The notes beneath the pieces are model-generated. The model had not been told where the DNA came from, did no database searches, and saw nothing but the letters and a program-made list of their open reading frames with translations. The translations under genes were made by a program, and so were the position numbers. A DNA stretch of 64,000 nt from Pseudomethylobacillus aquaticus (GTDB taxonomy: Bacteria > Pseudomonadota > Gammaproteobacteria > Burkholderiales > Methylophilaceae): contig NZ_RJVP01000002.1 in NCBI RefSeq assembly GCF_003730115.1, forward strand, positions 62,001 to 126,000, given 5' to 3'. Of the stretch, positions 1-9,348 are shown piece after piece. Position 1 is the stretch's first letter. Each line of letters starts with the position of its first letter.

Positions 1-43
1 TTTTTAAGCCTTTTTCCACCCTAGCCTCATCTAAAGTACAAAC

Positions 44-1426
44 ATGCAAGATAAATCCAAGAGTTGGTCCGGCCGTTTCCATGAACCTGTCGCCGAGCTG
101 GTCAAGCGTTACACCGCCTCGGTGGACTTCGATAAACGCCTGGCAGAATTCGACATCCAGGGCTCGCTCGCTCACGCCCAGATGCTGGGCCAGCAAGGCA
201 TCATCAGTGTGGCCGATGTGAACGCCATCGAGACCGGCCTCGCCGAGATCCTGGCCGAGATCCGCGCCGGGCAGTTCGAGTGGCTGCTCGATCTGGAAGA
301 CGTGCATCTCAACATCGAGAAGCGTCTGACTGACAAGATAGGCGATGCTGGTAAGCGCTTGCATACCGGCCGCTCCCGTAATGATCAGGTGGCCACCGAT
401 GTGCGCCTGTGGCTGCGTAGCGTCAGCGATGAGGTGGTGGCCGGCATCCGTGGTCTGCAGACCTCCATTCTTGATCTGGCGGAACAGCATTTCGATACCG
501 TGATGCCAGGCTTCACGCACCTGCAGGTCGCCCAGCCCGTCACCTTCGGTCATCATCTGCTGGCCTACTTCGAGATGCTGCAACGCGATGCCGAACGCTT
601 CGTCGATGCACGCAAGCGCATCAACCGTCTGCCACTGGGTGCCGCGGCGTTGGCGGGCACCAGTTATCCGATCGACCGTGAACAGGTGGCCCGCACGCTG
701 GGATTTGATGGGGTATGCCGCAATTCGCTGGATGCCGTTTCGGATCGTGACTTCGCTATTGAATTCACGGCGGCGGCCGCGCTGCTCATGACGCATCTGT
801 CGCGCTTTTCGGAAGAGCTGATCCTGTGGTCCAGCCCGCGTTTCGCGTTCGTGGATATCGCGGACCGGTTCTGCACCGGCTCCAGCATCATGCCGCAGAA
901 GAAGAACCCGGATGTGCCCGAGCTGGTGCGTGGCAAGACCGGCCGCGTCAACGGCCATCTGGTGGCCTTGCTGACTCTGATGAAGGGCCAGCCGCTGGCT
1001 TACAACAAGGACAATCAGGAAGACAAGGAACCCCTGTTCGACACCGCCGATACGCTGCTGGTGACCTTGCAGATTTACGCAGACATGCTGCGCGGCATCA
1101 AGGTGGACAAGGCCAATATGCGTCAGGCCGCCTTCGAGGGCTACGCCACGGCGACCGACTTGGCGGATTATCTGGTCAAGAAGGGCATGCCCTTCCGCGA
1201 TGCGCATGAAGTGGTCGCGCTGGCTGTACGCCATGCGGTGGATAAGCGTTGCGATCTGTCCGATCTGCCATTGGCAGAACTACAGCAGTTCAGTGCGCAG
1301 ATCAGTGACGACGTGTATGCCGTGCTGACTCTGGAAGGCTCGCTGGCCAGCCGCGACCACATCGGCGGCACTGCGCCACGTCAGGTCAAACTGGCCATCG
1401 CCGCTGCACGCCAGCTGATAGCTTGA
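44..1426 (+). CDS. argH: Argininosuccinate lyase
   Basis: Cytosolic enzyme of the last step of arginine synthesis, splitting argininosuccinate into arginine and fumarate. The 460-residue product has the usual family length and carries the fumarase/aspartase-superfamily signature [11 protein letters not shown] near residue 281, which forms the flexible catalytic loop. HTGRSRNDQ near residue 107 is a second conserved substrate-binding segment. The gene stands alone on the plus strand, followed after about 60 bases by a bidirectional terminator. No strong ribosome binding site is visible before the ATG, but the N-terminal SWSGRF is typical of ArgH, so the start is well supported. Confidence 0.97.
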   Translation: MQDKSKSWSGRFHEPVAELVKRYTASVDFDKRLAEFDIQGSLAHAQMLGQQGIISVADVNAIETGLAEILAEIRAGQFEWLLDLEDVHLNIEKRLTDKIGDAGKRLHTGRSRNDQVATDVRLWLRSVSDEVVAGIRGLQTSILDLAEQHFDTVMPGFTHLQVAQPVTFGHHLLAYFEMLQRDAERFVDARKRINRLPLGAAALAGTSYPIDREQVARTLGFDGVCRNSLDAVSDRDFAIEFTAAAALLMTHLSRFSEELILWSSPRFAFVDIADRFCTGSSIMPQKKNPDVPELVRGKTGRVNGHLVALLTLMKGQPLAYNKDNQEDKEPLFDTADTLLVTLQIYADMLRGIKVDKANMRQAAFEGYATATDLADYLVKKGMPFRDAHEVVALAVRHAVDKRCDLSDLPLAELQQFSAQISDDVYAVLTLEGSLASRDHIGGTAPRQVKLAIAAARQLIA

Positions 1427-1487
1427 GCATATCGTTCAAAACAAGCGGATCAACGCAATTGCGGTTTGCTTAGCGGGATGTAAACGT

Positions 1488-1524
1488 AAAAAAACTGCGG
1501 TGGCGCAAGCCCCGCAGTTTTTTT
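1488..1524. terminator. Bidirectional rho-independent terminator
   Basis: Inverted repeat with arms AAACTGCGG (1492-1500) and CCGCAGTTT (1512-1520). A run of seven A lies on the left and seven T on the right, so it can stop transcripts of argH from one side and of the cupin gene from the other. Confidence 0.88.
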
Positions 1525-1582
1525 GTATCAGCACTGCATCCGGGCAGATATCAAGCCTGGCCGGAAGACAGCAAATGACGAC

Positions 1583-1861
1583 TTAGCCGTGCTTGTAGTG
1601 CTTCTTCAGGGTCTTCTTCACTTCCCAGGTCACTTCCAGACCAGCCGGGAATACCAGCAGATCGCCAGCCTTGAAGTTGATCGCCGCGCTACCGTCGGTT
1701 GGGGTCAGCGTGCACTCGCCTTCCAGAATGTAAGCGGTTTCACGTGCGTTGAATTCGAACGGAAATACGGACACTTCCTTGGTCCAGGTTGGCCACTTGG
1801 ACACACCCAGTTCAGCCAGGCGCTCAGGAGTTGGATTGTTATCGATGAATACGTTTGCCAT
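1583..1861 (-). CDS. Small single-domain cupin protein (copy 1)
   Basis: The 92-residue product is one beta-barrel cupin of the ureidoglycine-aminohydrolase-like Cupin_3 type. Visible signatures are WPTWTKEVSVFPF, RETAYILEGE and FKAGDLLVFPAGLEVTW. The ATG at 1861 is preferred over upstream in-frame starts because AAAGGA lies just before it and homology with the neighbouring copy begins there. The substrate is unknown; small cupins of this family often accompany stress or central-metabolism genes. It is a close paralogue of the gene at 2037-2312, with more than half of the residues identical by eye. It ends before a terminator and is separated from its twin by 175 bases, so it may have its own promoter. 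Confidence 0.85.
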   Translation of the reverse strand: MANVFIDNNPTPERLAELGVSKWPTWTKEVSVFPFEFNARETAYILEGECTLTPTDGSAAINFKAGDLLVFPAGLEVTWEVKKTLKKHYKHG

Positions 1862-2036
1862 TTGTGCTAATCCTTTCGTTGCAGGCACGGGTAAGCCCAT
1901 GCATGCCGATTTATAGGGAGGGTTGATCGTAACGAACAACGAGGTAAGAGAAAGCGAGTACTGCTGACTTCACACCAGCCGCTATTCTAGAGAATTTCGG
2001 CCTGTCATGCCAGCAAGGTCTTGAAAACAGGCTGAA

Positions 2037-2312
2037 TTAACCGAAACGATAATGTTTGCGCAACGGCTGCTTGACCTCCCAGCGACATACCAAACCTGCG
2101 GCGAAGCTGACCAGATCGCCCGCACCGAAACTTACCGGCACACCACCTTCTGGTGTCACGGTCACGTCGCCTTCGAGGATATAGGCGGTTTCGCGGTCGG
2201 TGTAAGTCCAAGAAAACACCGATACTTCCTTGGACCAGGTGGGCCAGTGTTTCACGCCCAGCGCCTGTAAACGGGCGGGATCTGGCTGATGTTCAACAGT
2301 GATCGATGACAT
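2037..2312 (-). CDS. Small single-domain cupin protein (copy 2)
   Basis: 91-residue cupin with the same core as its neighbour: WPTWSKEVSVFSW, RETAYILEGDVTVTP and FGAGDLVSFAAGLVCRWEVK. The start at 2312 is chosen because AAGGAA precedes the ATG and the alignment with copy 1 begins there. The gene follows the short-chain dehydrogenase by 38 bases on the same strand and is probably cotranscribed with it. The metal-binding histidines of classical cupins are not obvious; only the C-terminal KHY histidine is shared. Function is unknown. Confidence 0.85.
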   Translation of the reverse strand: MSSITVEHQPDPARLQALGVKHWPTWSKEVSVFSWTYTDRETAYILEGDVTVTPEGGVPVSFGAGDLVSFAAGLVCRWEVKQPLRKHYRFG

Positions 2313-2350
2313 GGCAGGTTCCTTGGTACAGCGCGCGAAGCCTGAGTATG

Positions 2351-3133
2351 TTAAAGCCAGTCCCAGTTCATTCTGGCTTTGCGTGGTGCGTTCTTCAAGC
2401 CCCAATCCCACAGTACGGCCGGCATCAGGCGCATGAGGCGTGCCAGTATGCCCATCTGCCATGGGATCACTACAAAACGCCGTTTGGCGGCGATGGCAGC
2501 GGCGAACTTGCGGGCGGCGACATCCGCGTCCATCAGGAAAGGCATGCGGTGCTGGTTCACATCGGTCATCGGGGTGCGGATGTAGCCGGGTGCGATGGTA
2601 GTGACCGCGATGCCACTCCCCGCCATTTCGACGCGCAGGCTTTCCAGGTAATTGATGGCAGCGGCTTTGGAGGCGCTATAGGCACCGGCACCGGGCAAGC
2701 CGCGTATGCCAGCCACGCTGGCGATACCGACCAGCTGGCCATCACCACGCTCACGCATGGCGGCGATGAACGGGTGGAAGGTATGCACCAGGCCCAGCAC
2801 ATTGATCTCGATCACAGCACGAAACGCAGCGATGTCGGCGGGGTCTTCGGTGAGGGTGCCGCGACTGACACCCGCGTTGGCGATCACGATGTCAGGTGTG
2901 CCGCATTGTTGCAGGAAGCTGGCCGCCGCGGTCGCCATGGCGTCCGCAGCGCGTACATCGGCCACATACACCTGGCATTGCCCCGGGAACTCGGCAGCGA
3001 GCTTGTTGAGCAGCTCACGACGGCGCGCCACCAGGCCCAGCTGCGCACCCTGCTTTGCGTAATGTCGCGCCAGTGCCAGGCCGATACCACTGGATGCACC
3101 GGTGATGAAGACTTTGCTTGCTGACGCTGACAT
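2351..3133 (-). CDS. Short-chain dehydrogenase/reductase (SDR)
   Basis: NAD(P)-dependent oxidoreductase of the classical SDR family, 260 residues. The Rossmann cofactor motif TGASSGIG is at residues 11-18, the NAG motif near 86-88, and the catalytic Ser139, Tyr152 and Lys156 (YSASK) are present. The basic VARRR after the second strand suggests NADP rather than NAD. The C-terminus is basic with a hydrophobic stretch (WQMGILARLMRLMPAVLW) that may touch the membrane. It lies 43 bases downstream of dsbA and 38 bases before a cupin gene on the same strand. The substrate cannot be told from sequence. Confidence 0.9.
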   Translation of the reverse strand: MSASASKVFITGASSGIGLALARHYAKQGAQLGLVARRRELLNKLAAEFPGQCQVYVADVRAADAMATAAASFLQQCGTPDIVIANAGVSRGTLTEDPADIAAFRAVIEINVLGLVHTFHPFIAAMRERGDGQLVGIASVAGIRGLPGAGAYSASKAAAINYLESLRVEMAGSGIAVTTIAPGYIRTPMTDVNQHRMPFLMDADVAARKFAAAIAAKRRFVVIPWQMGILARLMRLMPAVLWDWGLKNAPRKARMNWDWL

Positions 3134-3176
3134 GGGGGCTCGCCTTTTGTTTGTAAGTTCAGGTTGCCAGGGTTTG

Positions 3177-3815
3177 CTATTTGCCTGCTGCGCGTTCCTT
3201 GCGGGTCTCGGCGATCAGGTAGTCGGCCACTTCGATCAGTTCCAGGTTGCCGCCCGCGATGGTGGTGGAGCTGACGTACTTGCCATCGATGATGAGTGAC
3301 GGTACACCAGTGGCGCCTGAGGAGCGGAAGATCTTCAGGGCTTTGCTGATCTCGGTGTTATTGGAGAAGGAGTTGTAAGCGCCCTCTACTTTCTTGGTGT
3401 CCAGACCGCTTTCCTTGGTGAGCCAGGCGATGGCCGCGTTCTTGTCGCGTGGGTCAAAGGCTTTTTGCTTGTGGATGGCTTCGAACAGCTTGCCGTGCAG
3501 CTTGTCGGTCAGTTTGAGTGCTTCCATGGCGTAGTAGGTTCTGGCCATCGGTTCCCAGTCAGCACGCGGGATGCCGGGCACGCGGCGGAAGCTCACGTCA
3601 GCCGGCAGTTTCTTGACCCAGGCTTCCAGCGTGGGCTCCAGCTGATAGCAGTGCGGGCAGCCATACCAGAACAACTCGATCACTTCGATCTTGCTGGCGT
3701 TCAAGGCCGGGATGTTCTCCATGGTAGGCTTGAACTGGTTATTGCTGACACCGCCAGCCATCACGTGGCTGCTCAGGATCAGCAACAGGCCCGCCAGTAT
3801 GTTTCTCATCATCAT
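3177..3815 (-). CDS. dsbA: Periplasmic thiol:disulfide interchange protein DsbA
   Basis: Introduces disulfide bonds into exported proteins. The 212-residue product begins with a signal peptide (hydrophobic core LAGLLLILSSHVMA, cleavage likely after residue 20). It has the DsbA active site FWYGCPHC with cysteines at 53 and 56 and the cis-proline segment GATGVPS near the C-terminus. AAGGAC precedes a triple ATG, so the exact start is uncertain by one or two residues. It is 18 bases downstream of the SPOR protein gene, in the order argS-SPOR-dsbA common in betaproteobacteria. Confidence 0.95.
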   Translation of the reverse strand: MMMRNILAGLLLILSSHVMAGGVSNNQFKPTMENIPALNASKIEVIELFWYGCPHCYQLEPTLEAWVKKLPADVSFRRVPGIPRADWEPMARTYYAMEALKLTDKLHGKLFEAIHKQKAFDPRDKNAAIAWLTKESGLDTKKVEGAYNSFSNNTEISKALKIFRSSGATGVPSLIIDGKYVSSTTIAGGNLELIEVADYLIAETRKERAAGK

Positions 3816-3833
3816 TTTGTCCTTAAGTCAGGG

Positions 3834-4421
3834 TTAGTTTGCATCAACTTTGATTATATTCGCGCTGAAACCGTTCCGTTCCAGTTCAGATTTCGCTTCA
3901 TTGGCTTGCACCAGGTCGTTGTACGGGCCCAGTCTGACGCGATGCAGTATACCTTTGCCCGGAATGTCAGCGGTCTGCACCACCACTTCCATGCCCTGCA
4001 AGGCCAGCTTGGCTTTCATGTTGTCTGCTTCTTGGGCCGTTTTGTAAGCACCAACCTGCAGATACAGGCTCACTGCTTTTTTCTCTGCCACAGGCGGTGC
4101 AGGGGCTTGCTGAGCTTCGAGGATCTCCTGCTCGCTGACGGCTTTTTCCGAGCCCGGCAGGATGGTGTAAAAATCAAAACGGGGCTTTTCGCTGCCCTCG
4201 CTGGCCTCTGGCTCGGTTTCGAGAGACTTTGCTGGCGGGGAGACAGGCGGTGCCACAGAGGGCGCTCTGAAGCCAAGGGCGATATCGCTGCCCTTGATGT
4301 AGAGGGCTACACCCAGCGAGAGCCCGACCCCCAGCAACACCCCAAGTAGCACACCTGTCATCAATGGGCTGCCACCACTGGGTTTGGCGCGGCGTTGTAC
4401 GGGCTTGTAATCTCGGCTCAC
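3834..4421 (-). CDS. SPOR-domain inner-membrane protein (FtsN-like)
   Basis: 195-residue protein with a short basic cytoplasmic N-terminus, one membrane segment at about residues 21-43 (rich in G, V, L), a proline- and glutamate-rich linker, and a C-terminal SPOR domain (about 117-193, beginning LYLQVGAYKTAQEADNMKAK). SPOR domains bind denuded peptidoglycan glycan strands and bring proteins to the division septum, so a role in cell division like that of FtsN is plausible but not shown. It sits between argS and dsbA on the same strand and is likely cotranscribed with them. Confidence 0.88.
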   Translation of the reverse strand: MSRDYKPVQRRAKPSGGSPLMTGVLLGVLLGVGLSLGVALYIKGSDIALGFRAPSVAPPVSPPAKSLETEPEASEGSEKPRFDFYTILPGSEKAVSEQEILEAQQAPAPPVAEKKAVSLYLQVGAYKTAQEADNMKAKLALQGMEVVVQTADIPGKGILHRVRLGPYNDLVQANEAKSELERNGFSANIIKVDAN

Positions 4422-4495
4422 TTCATTTTCCTCGGTGCCTAAGGCGATGGTCTTTGCTAGTGTTGGTTTGGGCGTGCTGGTCGTGGTGTTGGTGT

Positions 4496-6154
4496 TTACA
4501 TTTTTTCTGGTGCGCTGACGCCCAACAGATGCAGACCGTTGCCCAAAACCTGGCGTGTGGCACTGATCAGTGCCATGCGGGCCAGCTTGAGCGCTTCATC
4601 CTCGATAAGGAATTTTTCTGCATTGTAATAGCTGTGCAGATCGGCGGCTAAATCCTTGAGGTAGTTGGCCACCATGTGCGGCGCCAGCTCGCTGGCCGCA
4701 TTCTGCACCACTTCCGGGAATTCACTCAGGCGTTGCAGCAGAGCGGCCTCATAAGCACTGGTCAGCGGGGTCAGGTCGGCCTGGTGCAAACTCATGGATG
4801 TTCCACCCCATTGGCTCAATACACTGCAGATACGCGCATGCGCATACTGGATGTAATACACCGGGTTGTCGTTGGTTTGTGCGCGGGCCAGATCGATATC
4901 GAACACCAGCTGCGAATCGGCACGACGAGCGGCCAGGAAGTAACGTGTGGCGTCACAGCCCACTTCTTCGATCAGGTCACGCAGGGTGACGTAGCTGCCG
5001 GCACGTTTGGACAGTTTGACCTCTTCGCCACCGCGCATCACGGTCACCATCTGATGCAGCACATAGTCCGGCCAGCCAGCCGGGATGCCGACATCCACCG
5101 CTTGCAGGCCGGCACGCACACGCGTGATGGTGCTGTGATGGTCGGCGCCCTGTTCGTTGATGACACGCGTGAAACCGCGCTGCCATTTATCGAGGTGGTA
5201 GGCCACATCCGGCACGAAGTAGGTGTAACCCCCCTCCTTCTTGCGCATGACACGGTCCTTGTCGTCACCGAATGCGGTAGTCTTCAGCCACAAGGCATCG
5301 TCCAGCTCATAGGTATGACCGCTGTTGATGAGGGCCTGTACGGTCTGCTCGACCTTGCCGCTGCTGTATAGCGCGGATTCCAGCGAGAACACGTCGAATT
5401 TGATCTGGAACGCACGCAGGTCCAGGTCCTGCTCGTGGCGCAGGTAGGCCACGGCGAAGCGACGTATCGATTCGGCATCGTGGACATCGCCACTGGCCGT
5501 CACCGCCATGTCATCGGCCGTGACAGTTTGCCCTGCCAGATAAGCTTGGGCGATATCGGCGATGTATTCACCGCGATAACCATCGGCGGGAAAACGTGCA
5601 TCGTCCGGGCTGATGCCCTGACAGCGTGCCTGCACCGACAAGGTGAGATTGTCGATCTGTGCACCAGCATCGTTGTAATAGAATTCGCGTGTGACCGCCC
5701 AGCCATTGGCGGCCAGCAGGCGCGCCAGACAGTCGCCGACGGCCGCCCCACGGCCATGACCTACATGCAAAGGCCCGGTGGGGTTGGCAGAAACGAACTC
5801 CACCTGCACTTTGTGGCCCTTGCCCAGATTGTTGCTGCCATAGCAGCTGCCCTCGGCCTGGATCTGACGCACCACCGCATGACGTGCTTCACCACTCAGA
5901 AAAAAGTTGATGAAGCCGGCACCGGCGATCTCCACCTTGGCCACCTGGCTGGACGCAGGCAAGGCCTGGATCAGCGCTTCGGCGATGGCACGCGGGTTCT
6001 GACGCAAGGGTTTGGCCAGCGTCATCGCCAGGTTGGTGGAGAAGTCGCCATGCTGTGCTGTTTTTGGACGTTCCAGCTGCACGCTCTGCGCAGTCAGGTC
6101 CAGTGACAGGCTTTTTGCGGCCTGCGTCAGTAATTCGGTAAGATGTGCTTTCAA
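4496..6154 (-). CDS. argS: Arginyl-tRNA synthetase
   Basis: Class I aminoacyl-tRNA synthetase charging tRNA-Arg, 552 residues. The ATP-binding HIGH motif appears as HVGH (residues 130-133) inside [15 protein letters not shown], as is typical of ArgRS. The KMSKS loop is replaced by [13 protein letters not shown]. The N-terminal additional domain with [11 protein letters not shown] and the C-terminal anticodon-binding DALR helices (ending near [13 protein letters not shown]) are both present, so the protein is complete. It is divergent from priA, with 92 bases between the starts, and leads the minus-strand cluster argS-SPOR-dsbA-SDR-cupin. Confidence 0.97.
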   Translation of the reverse strand: MKAHLTELLTQAAKSLSLDLTAQSVQLERPKTAQHGDFSTNLAMTLAKPLRQNPRAIAEALIQALPASSQVAKVEIAGAGFINFFLSGEARHAVVRQIQAEGSCYGSNNLGKGHKVQVEFVSANPTGPLHVGHGRGAAVGDCLARLLAANGWAVTREFYYNDAGAQIDNLTLSVQARCQGISPDDARFPADGYRGEYIADIAQAYLAGQTVTADDMAVTASGDVHDAESIRRFAVAYLRHEQDLDLRAFQIKFDVFSLESALYSSGKVEQTVQALINSGHTYELDDALWLKTTAFGDDKDRVMRKKEGGYTYFVPDVAYHLDKWQRGFTRVINEQGADHHSTITRVRAGLQAVDVGIPAGWPDYVLHQMVTVMRGGEEVKLSKRAGSYVTLRDLIEEVGCDATRYFLAARRADSQLVFDIDLARAQTNDNPVYYIQYAHARICSVLSQWGGTSMSLHQADLTPLTSAYEAALLQRLSEFPEVVQNAASELAPHMVANYLKDLAADLHSYYNAEKFLIEDEALKLARMALISATRQVLGNGLHLLGVSAPEKM

Positions 6155-6246
6155 GACAGGATGGCTAACAATGGATAAAGAAACATATTTTAACCCACGC
6201 GCTGAGGTTTATCGATCAACCTGTAACGCAGCAGTAGCGTATTGAG

Positions 6247-8460
6247 ATGACCGCACCGTTTGTCCAGGTCGCCCTGGATGTCCCACTAGACCGTCAATTT
6301 GACTATTGTGCTGGCGAGATCCCCACGCAAGTGGGGCAGCGCGTGGTAGTGCCGTTCGGTCGGCGTCAGCAGGTCGGCATCGTACTCGGACACAGCGCAG
6401 ACAGCGCATTCGATCCCGCCAGGCTCAAAACCATCACGCAAGTGCTGCAGCACGAACCGCTGCTGGATGCGGATACGCTGGCTTTGCTCAAGTTCTGCGC
6501 AGATTATTACCACTACCCTTATGGTCAGGCCTTGCTGTCGGCCTTGCCTACGCGCCTGCGTCAGACCCAGGCTGCCGTCAGCCGCAAGCAGTACCTGTAC
6601 GCGCTAAACGAACTCGGCCTTGCCGCCGGGCTGGACGCCATCCCCAAGCGCCAGGCGATACAGCGCCGCCTTTACTCGGCCTTGCTGCAACAGGTCGGGC
6701 AGCATGGTTCCGGCATGAGCGAAGCTGCACTGGCGGCCCTCTCGCCGAGCTGGCGCAAGGCCGTGAACGCGCTGCAGCAGATGGGCTGGCTGACCGCGCA
6801 CGAAGTCATCGCCGGGCTCAGCCTTGCCAGCCCAAGTACGCTGATGCCGCCCATACTCAACCCTGACCAGGCCGAAGCAGTGACGCGTATCCTGGCGAAG
6901 GCCAAGGAGTTCGCGCCTTTTCTGCTGCACGGCATCACCGGCAGCGGCAAAACCGAAGTGTATATGCGTCTCATCGAACAGCAGCTGGCGGATAAGCCAG
7001 GGCAGGCACTGGTGCTGGTACCCGAGATCAACCTGACGCCGCAGCTGGAAGCGCGTTTCCGTAGCCGATTGCCGCAATTCCCGCTGGTGTCCTTGCACAG
7101 CAATCTGGGCGAAAGTGAACGCCTGCAGAACTGGCGTCTGGCGCAATCAGGTCAGGCGCGCATCGTCATCGGCACCCGTTTATCCGTGTTCACGCCCATG
7201 CCCCACCTGAGGCTGGTGATCGTGGATGAGGAGCACGACGGTTCCTATAAACAGCAGGACGGCATGCGCTATCACGCACGCGATGTGGCGCTGGTGCGCG
7301 CGCAACGCGCCGGTGTTCCCATCGTACTGGGTTCGGCCACGCCTGCGCTGGAGACCTGGCACAACGCTCAAACCGGCAAATACGGTTTGCTCAGCCTGGG
7401 ACAGCGTGCCGTGGCCGCAGCGGCCTTGCCGCAGATCCGCTGCATCGACGTCACCAAACAGCCATTGCAGGACGGCCTGTCGCCCGCCTTGATAGAGGCC
7501 ATGCGTACCCGTCTGGCACGTGGCGAACAGAGCCTGTTGTTCATCAACCGGCGTGGCTACGCCCCGGTGCTGCTGTGTGGCGCCTGTCAGTGGATAGCGC
7601 CGTGCACACGCTGCAGCAGCCGGCTGGTGGTGCACCTGCGTCAGGGGCGCTTGCGTTGCCATCACTGTGGGCATGAAGAAAAGATCGTCCGGCAGTGTCC
7701 CAGTTGTGGCAACGCCGACCTGCATGCCACCGGTCACGGCACGCAGCGCCTGGAACAGACGCTGGCGGCGCTGCTGCCGCAGGCACGCATCCTGCGCGTG
7801 GACAGAGACAGCACACGGCGTAAAGACGCACTCACAGACATGATCGCGGCGGTGCATGCGGATGAAGTGGATATTCTGGTGGGCACCCAGATGCTGGCCA
7901 AGGGGCATGACTTTCCCAAGCTCACGCTGGTGGGCGTGATCGACACGGACAGCGCGCTGTTCAGCCCGGATTTCCGTGCTGCCGAGCGTTTGTTCGCGCA
8001 GTTGATGCAGGTGGCGGGCCGTGCCGGACGTGCCGATAAACCGGGTGAAGTGCTGATCCAGACCGCCTTTCCGGAGCATGCCTTGTTCAACGCGCTGCGT
8101 AGCCAGGATTACGCGGCTTATGCGCAGGCGCTGTTACAGGAGCGTGCGATCACGCAGTTCCCGCCTTACCAGTATCTGGCCCTGCTCAAGGCCGAGGCCA
8201 ACGAGTTTGCGCTGGTGTCCGGCCTGTTACGCTATGCCGCGGATTGGGCGCATGCGCATGGCACGGATGTGCTGAGTTATGAGCCGGTACGTCCGCAGAT
8301 GGAGCGTTTGAAAGGCATGGAACGCGGGCAATTGCTGATGCAGGCGGACAGCCGTGCACCATTGCAGTGTTTGTTGCGTACACTAGTGGCCGCGTTGCGC
8401 GAGCATCCGCTCAATGCCAAGGTGCGCTGGGCGGTCGATGTCGATCCATTGGAGTTCTAG
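6247..8460 (+). CDS. priA: Primosomal replication protein PriA (helicase)
   Basis: Restarts stalled replication forks by binding D-loops and loading the primosome. The 737-residue product has the N-terminal 3'BD domain (DVPLDRQFDY), Walker A GITGSGKTEVY near residue 232, and the DEEH helicase box VDEEHDGSYKQQDG. A zinc-binding module (CGAC, CTRC, CHHC, CPSC between about 440 and 500) sits inside the helicase core, and the motif QVAGRAGRADKPG is present. Length and domain order match E. coli PriA. It is read divergently from argS. Confidence 0.97.
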   Translation: MTAPFVQVALDVPLDRQFDYCAGEIPTQVGQRVVVPFGRRQQVGIVLGHSADSAFDPARLKTITQVLQHEPLLDADTLALLKFCADYYHYPYGQALLSALPTRLRQTQAAVSRKQYLYALNELGLAAGLDAIPKRQAIQRRLYSALLQQVGQHGSGMSEAALAALSPSWRKAVNALQQMGWLTAHEVIAGLSLASPSTLMPPILNPDQAEAVTRILAKAKEFAPFLLHGITGSGKTEVYMRLIEQQLADKPGQALVLVPEINLTPQLEARFRSRLPQFPLVSLHSNLGESERLQNWRLAQSGQARIVIGTRLSVFTPMPHLRLVIVDEEHDGSYKQQDGMRYHARDVALVRAQRAGVPIVLGSATPALETWHNAQTGKYGLLSLGQRAVAAAALPQIRCIDVTKQPLQDGLSPALIEAMRTRLARGEQSLLFINRRGYAPVLLCGACQWIAPCTRCSSRLVVHLRQGRLRCHHCGHEEKIVRQCPSCGNADLHATGHGTQRLEQTLAALLPQARILRVDRDSTRRKDALTDMIAAVHADEVDILVGTQMLAKGHDFPKLTLVGVIDTDSALFSPDFRAAERLFAQLMQVAGRAGRADKPGEVLIQTAFPEHALFNALRSQDYAAYAQALLQERAITQFPPYQYLALLKAEANEFALVSGLLRYAADWAHAHGTDVLSYEPVRPQMERLKGMERGQLLMQADSRAPLQCLLRTLVAALREHPLNAKVRWAVDVDPLEF

Positions 8461-8533
8461 CTGCCTTTGAGCCGACTAACCGATTGCCCGGCTACCGGCT
8501 CACTTTTGATATTTTTAGGACCTTGCTGCCACC

Positions 8534-9082
8534 ATGGCGATCAAATCCACCGTTTACAAAGTCAATCTGCAAATCGCCGATATGCAGCGGCATTACTACC
8601 ACGAGCATGCACTCACCTTGTCGCAGCACCCGTCAGAGACCGACGAACGCTTGATGGTACGCTTGCTGGCATTCGCCCTGCACGCCCATGAATACCTGAC
8701 GTTTGGCCAGGGCATGACCGACGATGAAGAAGCGGATCTGTGGCAGAAGGATCTGACCGGTGTGATCGAACGGTGGATCGATGTGGGCCTGCCCGACGAA
8801 AAGCTCATTCGCAAAGCCTGCGGGCGTGCCGATCAGGTCATCGTGTATTGCTATGGTGGGCGTGTGGCGGAGATGTGGTACGCGCAGAACAGCGCCCAGT
8901 TCGCGCGTTTGAAGAACCTCACCGTGATCAATCTGCCGCAGGAAAGCACACAGGCGCTGGCTGCCATGGTGCAGCGTGGCATGCAGCTGCAATGCAATAT
9001 CGAAGACGATCAGGTCTGGTTCATGGACACCAGTAACACCGTAGTGGTGGAGCCTGTGGTGTTGAAAGCCAAGGCCGCTTGA
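8534..9082 (+). CDS. yaeQ: YaeQ family protein
   Basis: 182-residue conserved protein matching YaeQ from start (MAIKSTVYKVNLQIADMQRHYY) to end. YaeQ has a variant PD-(D/E)XK nuclease-like fold and was once thought to compensate for loss of RfaH; its biochemical role is not established. It follows priA by 73 bases on the same strand. It is convergent with the small DUF3149 gene, whose stop codon lies only 10 bases away. Confidence 0.9.
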   Translation: MAIKSTVYKVNLQIADMQRHYYHEHALTLSQHPSETDERLMVRLLAFALHAHEYLTFGQGMTDDEEADLWQKDLTGVIERWIDVGLPDEKLIRKACGRADQVIVYCYGGRVAEMWYAQNSAQFARLKNLTVINLPQESTQALAAMVQRGMQLQCNIEDDQVWFMDTSNTVVVEPVVLKAKAA

Positions 9083-9100
9083 AAACAGCGGCTATTTTCG
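9074..9100. terminator. Possible hairpin terminator overlapping the yaeQ stop
   Basis: Arms GCCGCT (9074-9079) and AGCGGC (9087-9092) enclose a 7-base loop and are followed by TATTTTC. The stem is short, so this is tentative. It lies where yaeQ and the minus-strand DUF3149 gene converge. Confidence 0.4.
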
Positions 9101-9223
9101 TGGCACTTCCGCACGGCTTAGCCTCATCAACGTTACCGTCAGATAAGCGCCCATCACGATCACCAGTGCGATGCTGATGATGCTGAGCACCCCGGACAAA
9201 CTACCGAGTAGATCCTTGAGCAT
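9092..9223 (-). CDS. DUF3149 small membrane protein
   Basis: A 43-residue frame starting MLKDLLGSLSGVLSI, continuing as one hydrophobic helix (about residues 9-33) and ending in a basic tail (MRLSRAEVPRK). The pattern of a [W/L]KDLLGS start, one transmembrane helix and a short charged tail matches DUF3149 proteins, which are widespread in beta- and gammaproteobacteria and have no known function. A ribosome binding site TGGAG lies seven bases before the ATG. The family assignment rests on recognition of this pattern. Confidence 0.75.
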   Translation of the reverse strand: MLKDLLGSLSGVLSIISIALVIVMGAYLTVTLMRLSRAEVPRK

Positions 9224-9348
9224 GCTGCGCTCCAGTCTGTATGAGTTGAATTCCCATCCATGCTAGCGCTGCTGGCCGCTTTTGCCTTGATGCAGGTCAA
9301 GGGATTCACCGATAGACGAAATGTTAAGCAAAGTTGTCGCTGCCGACG

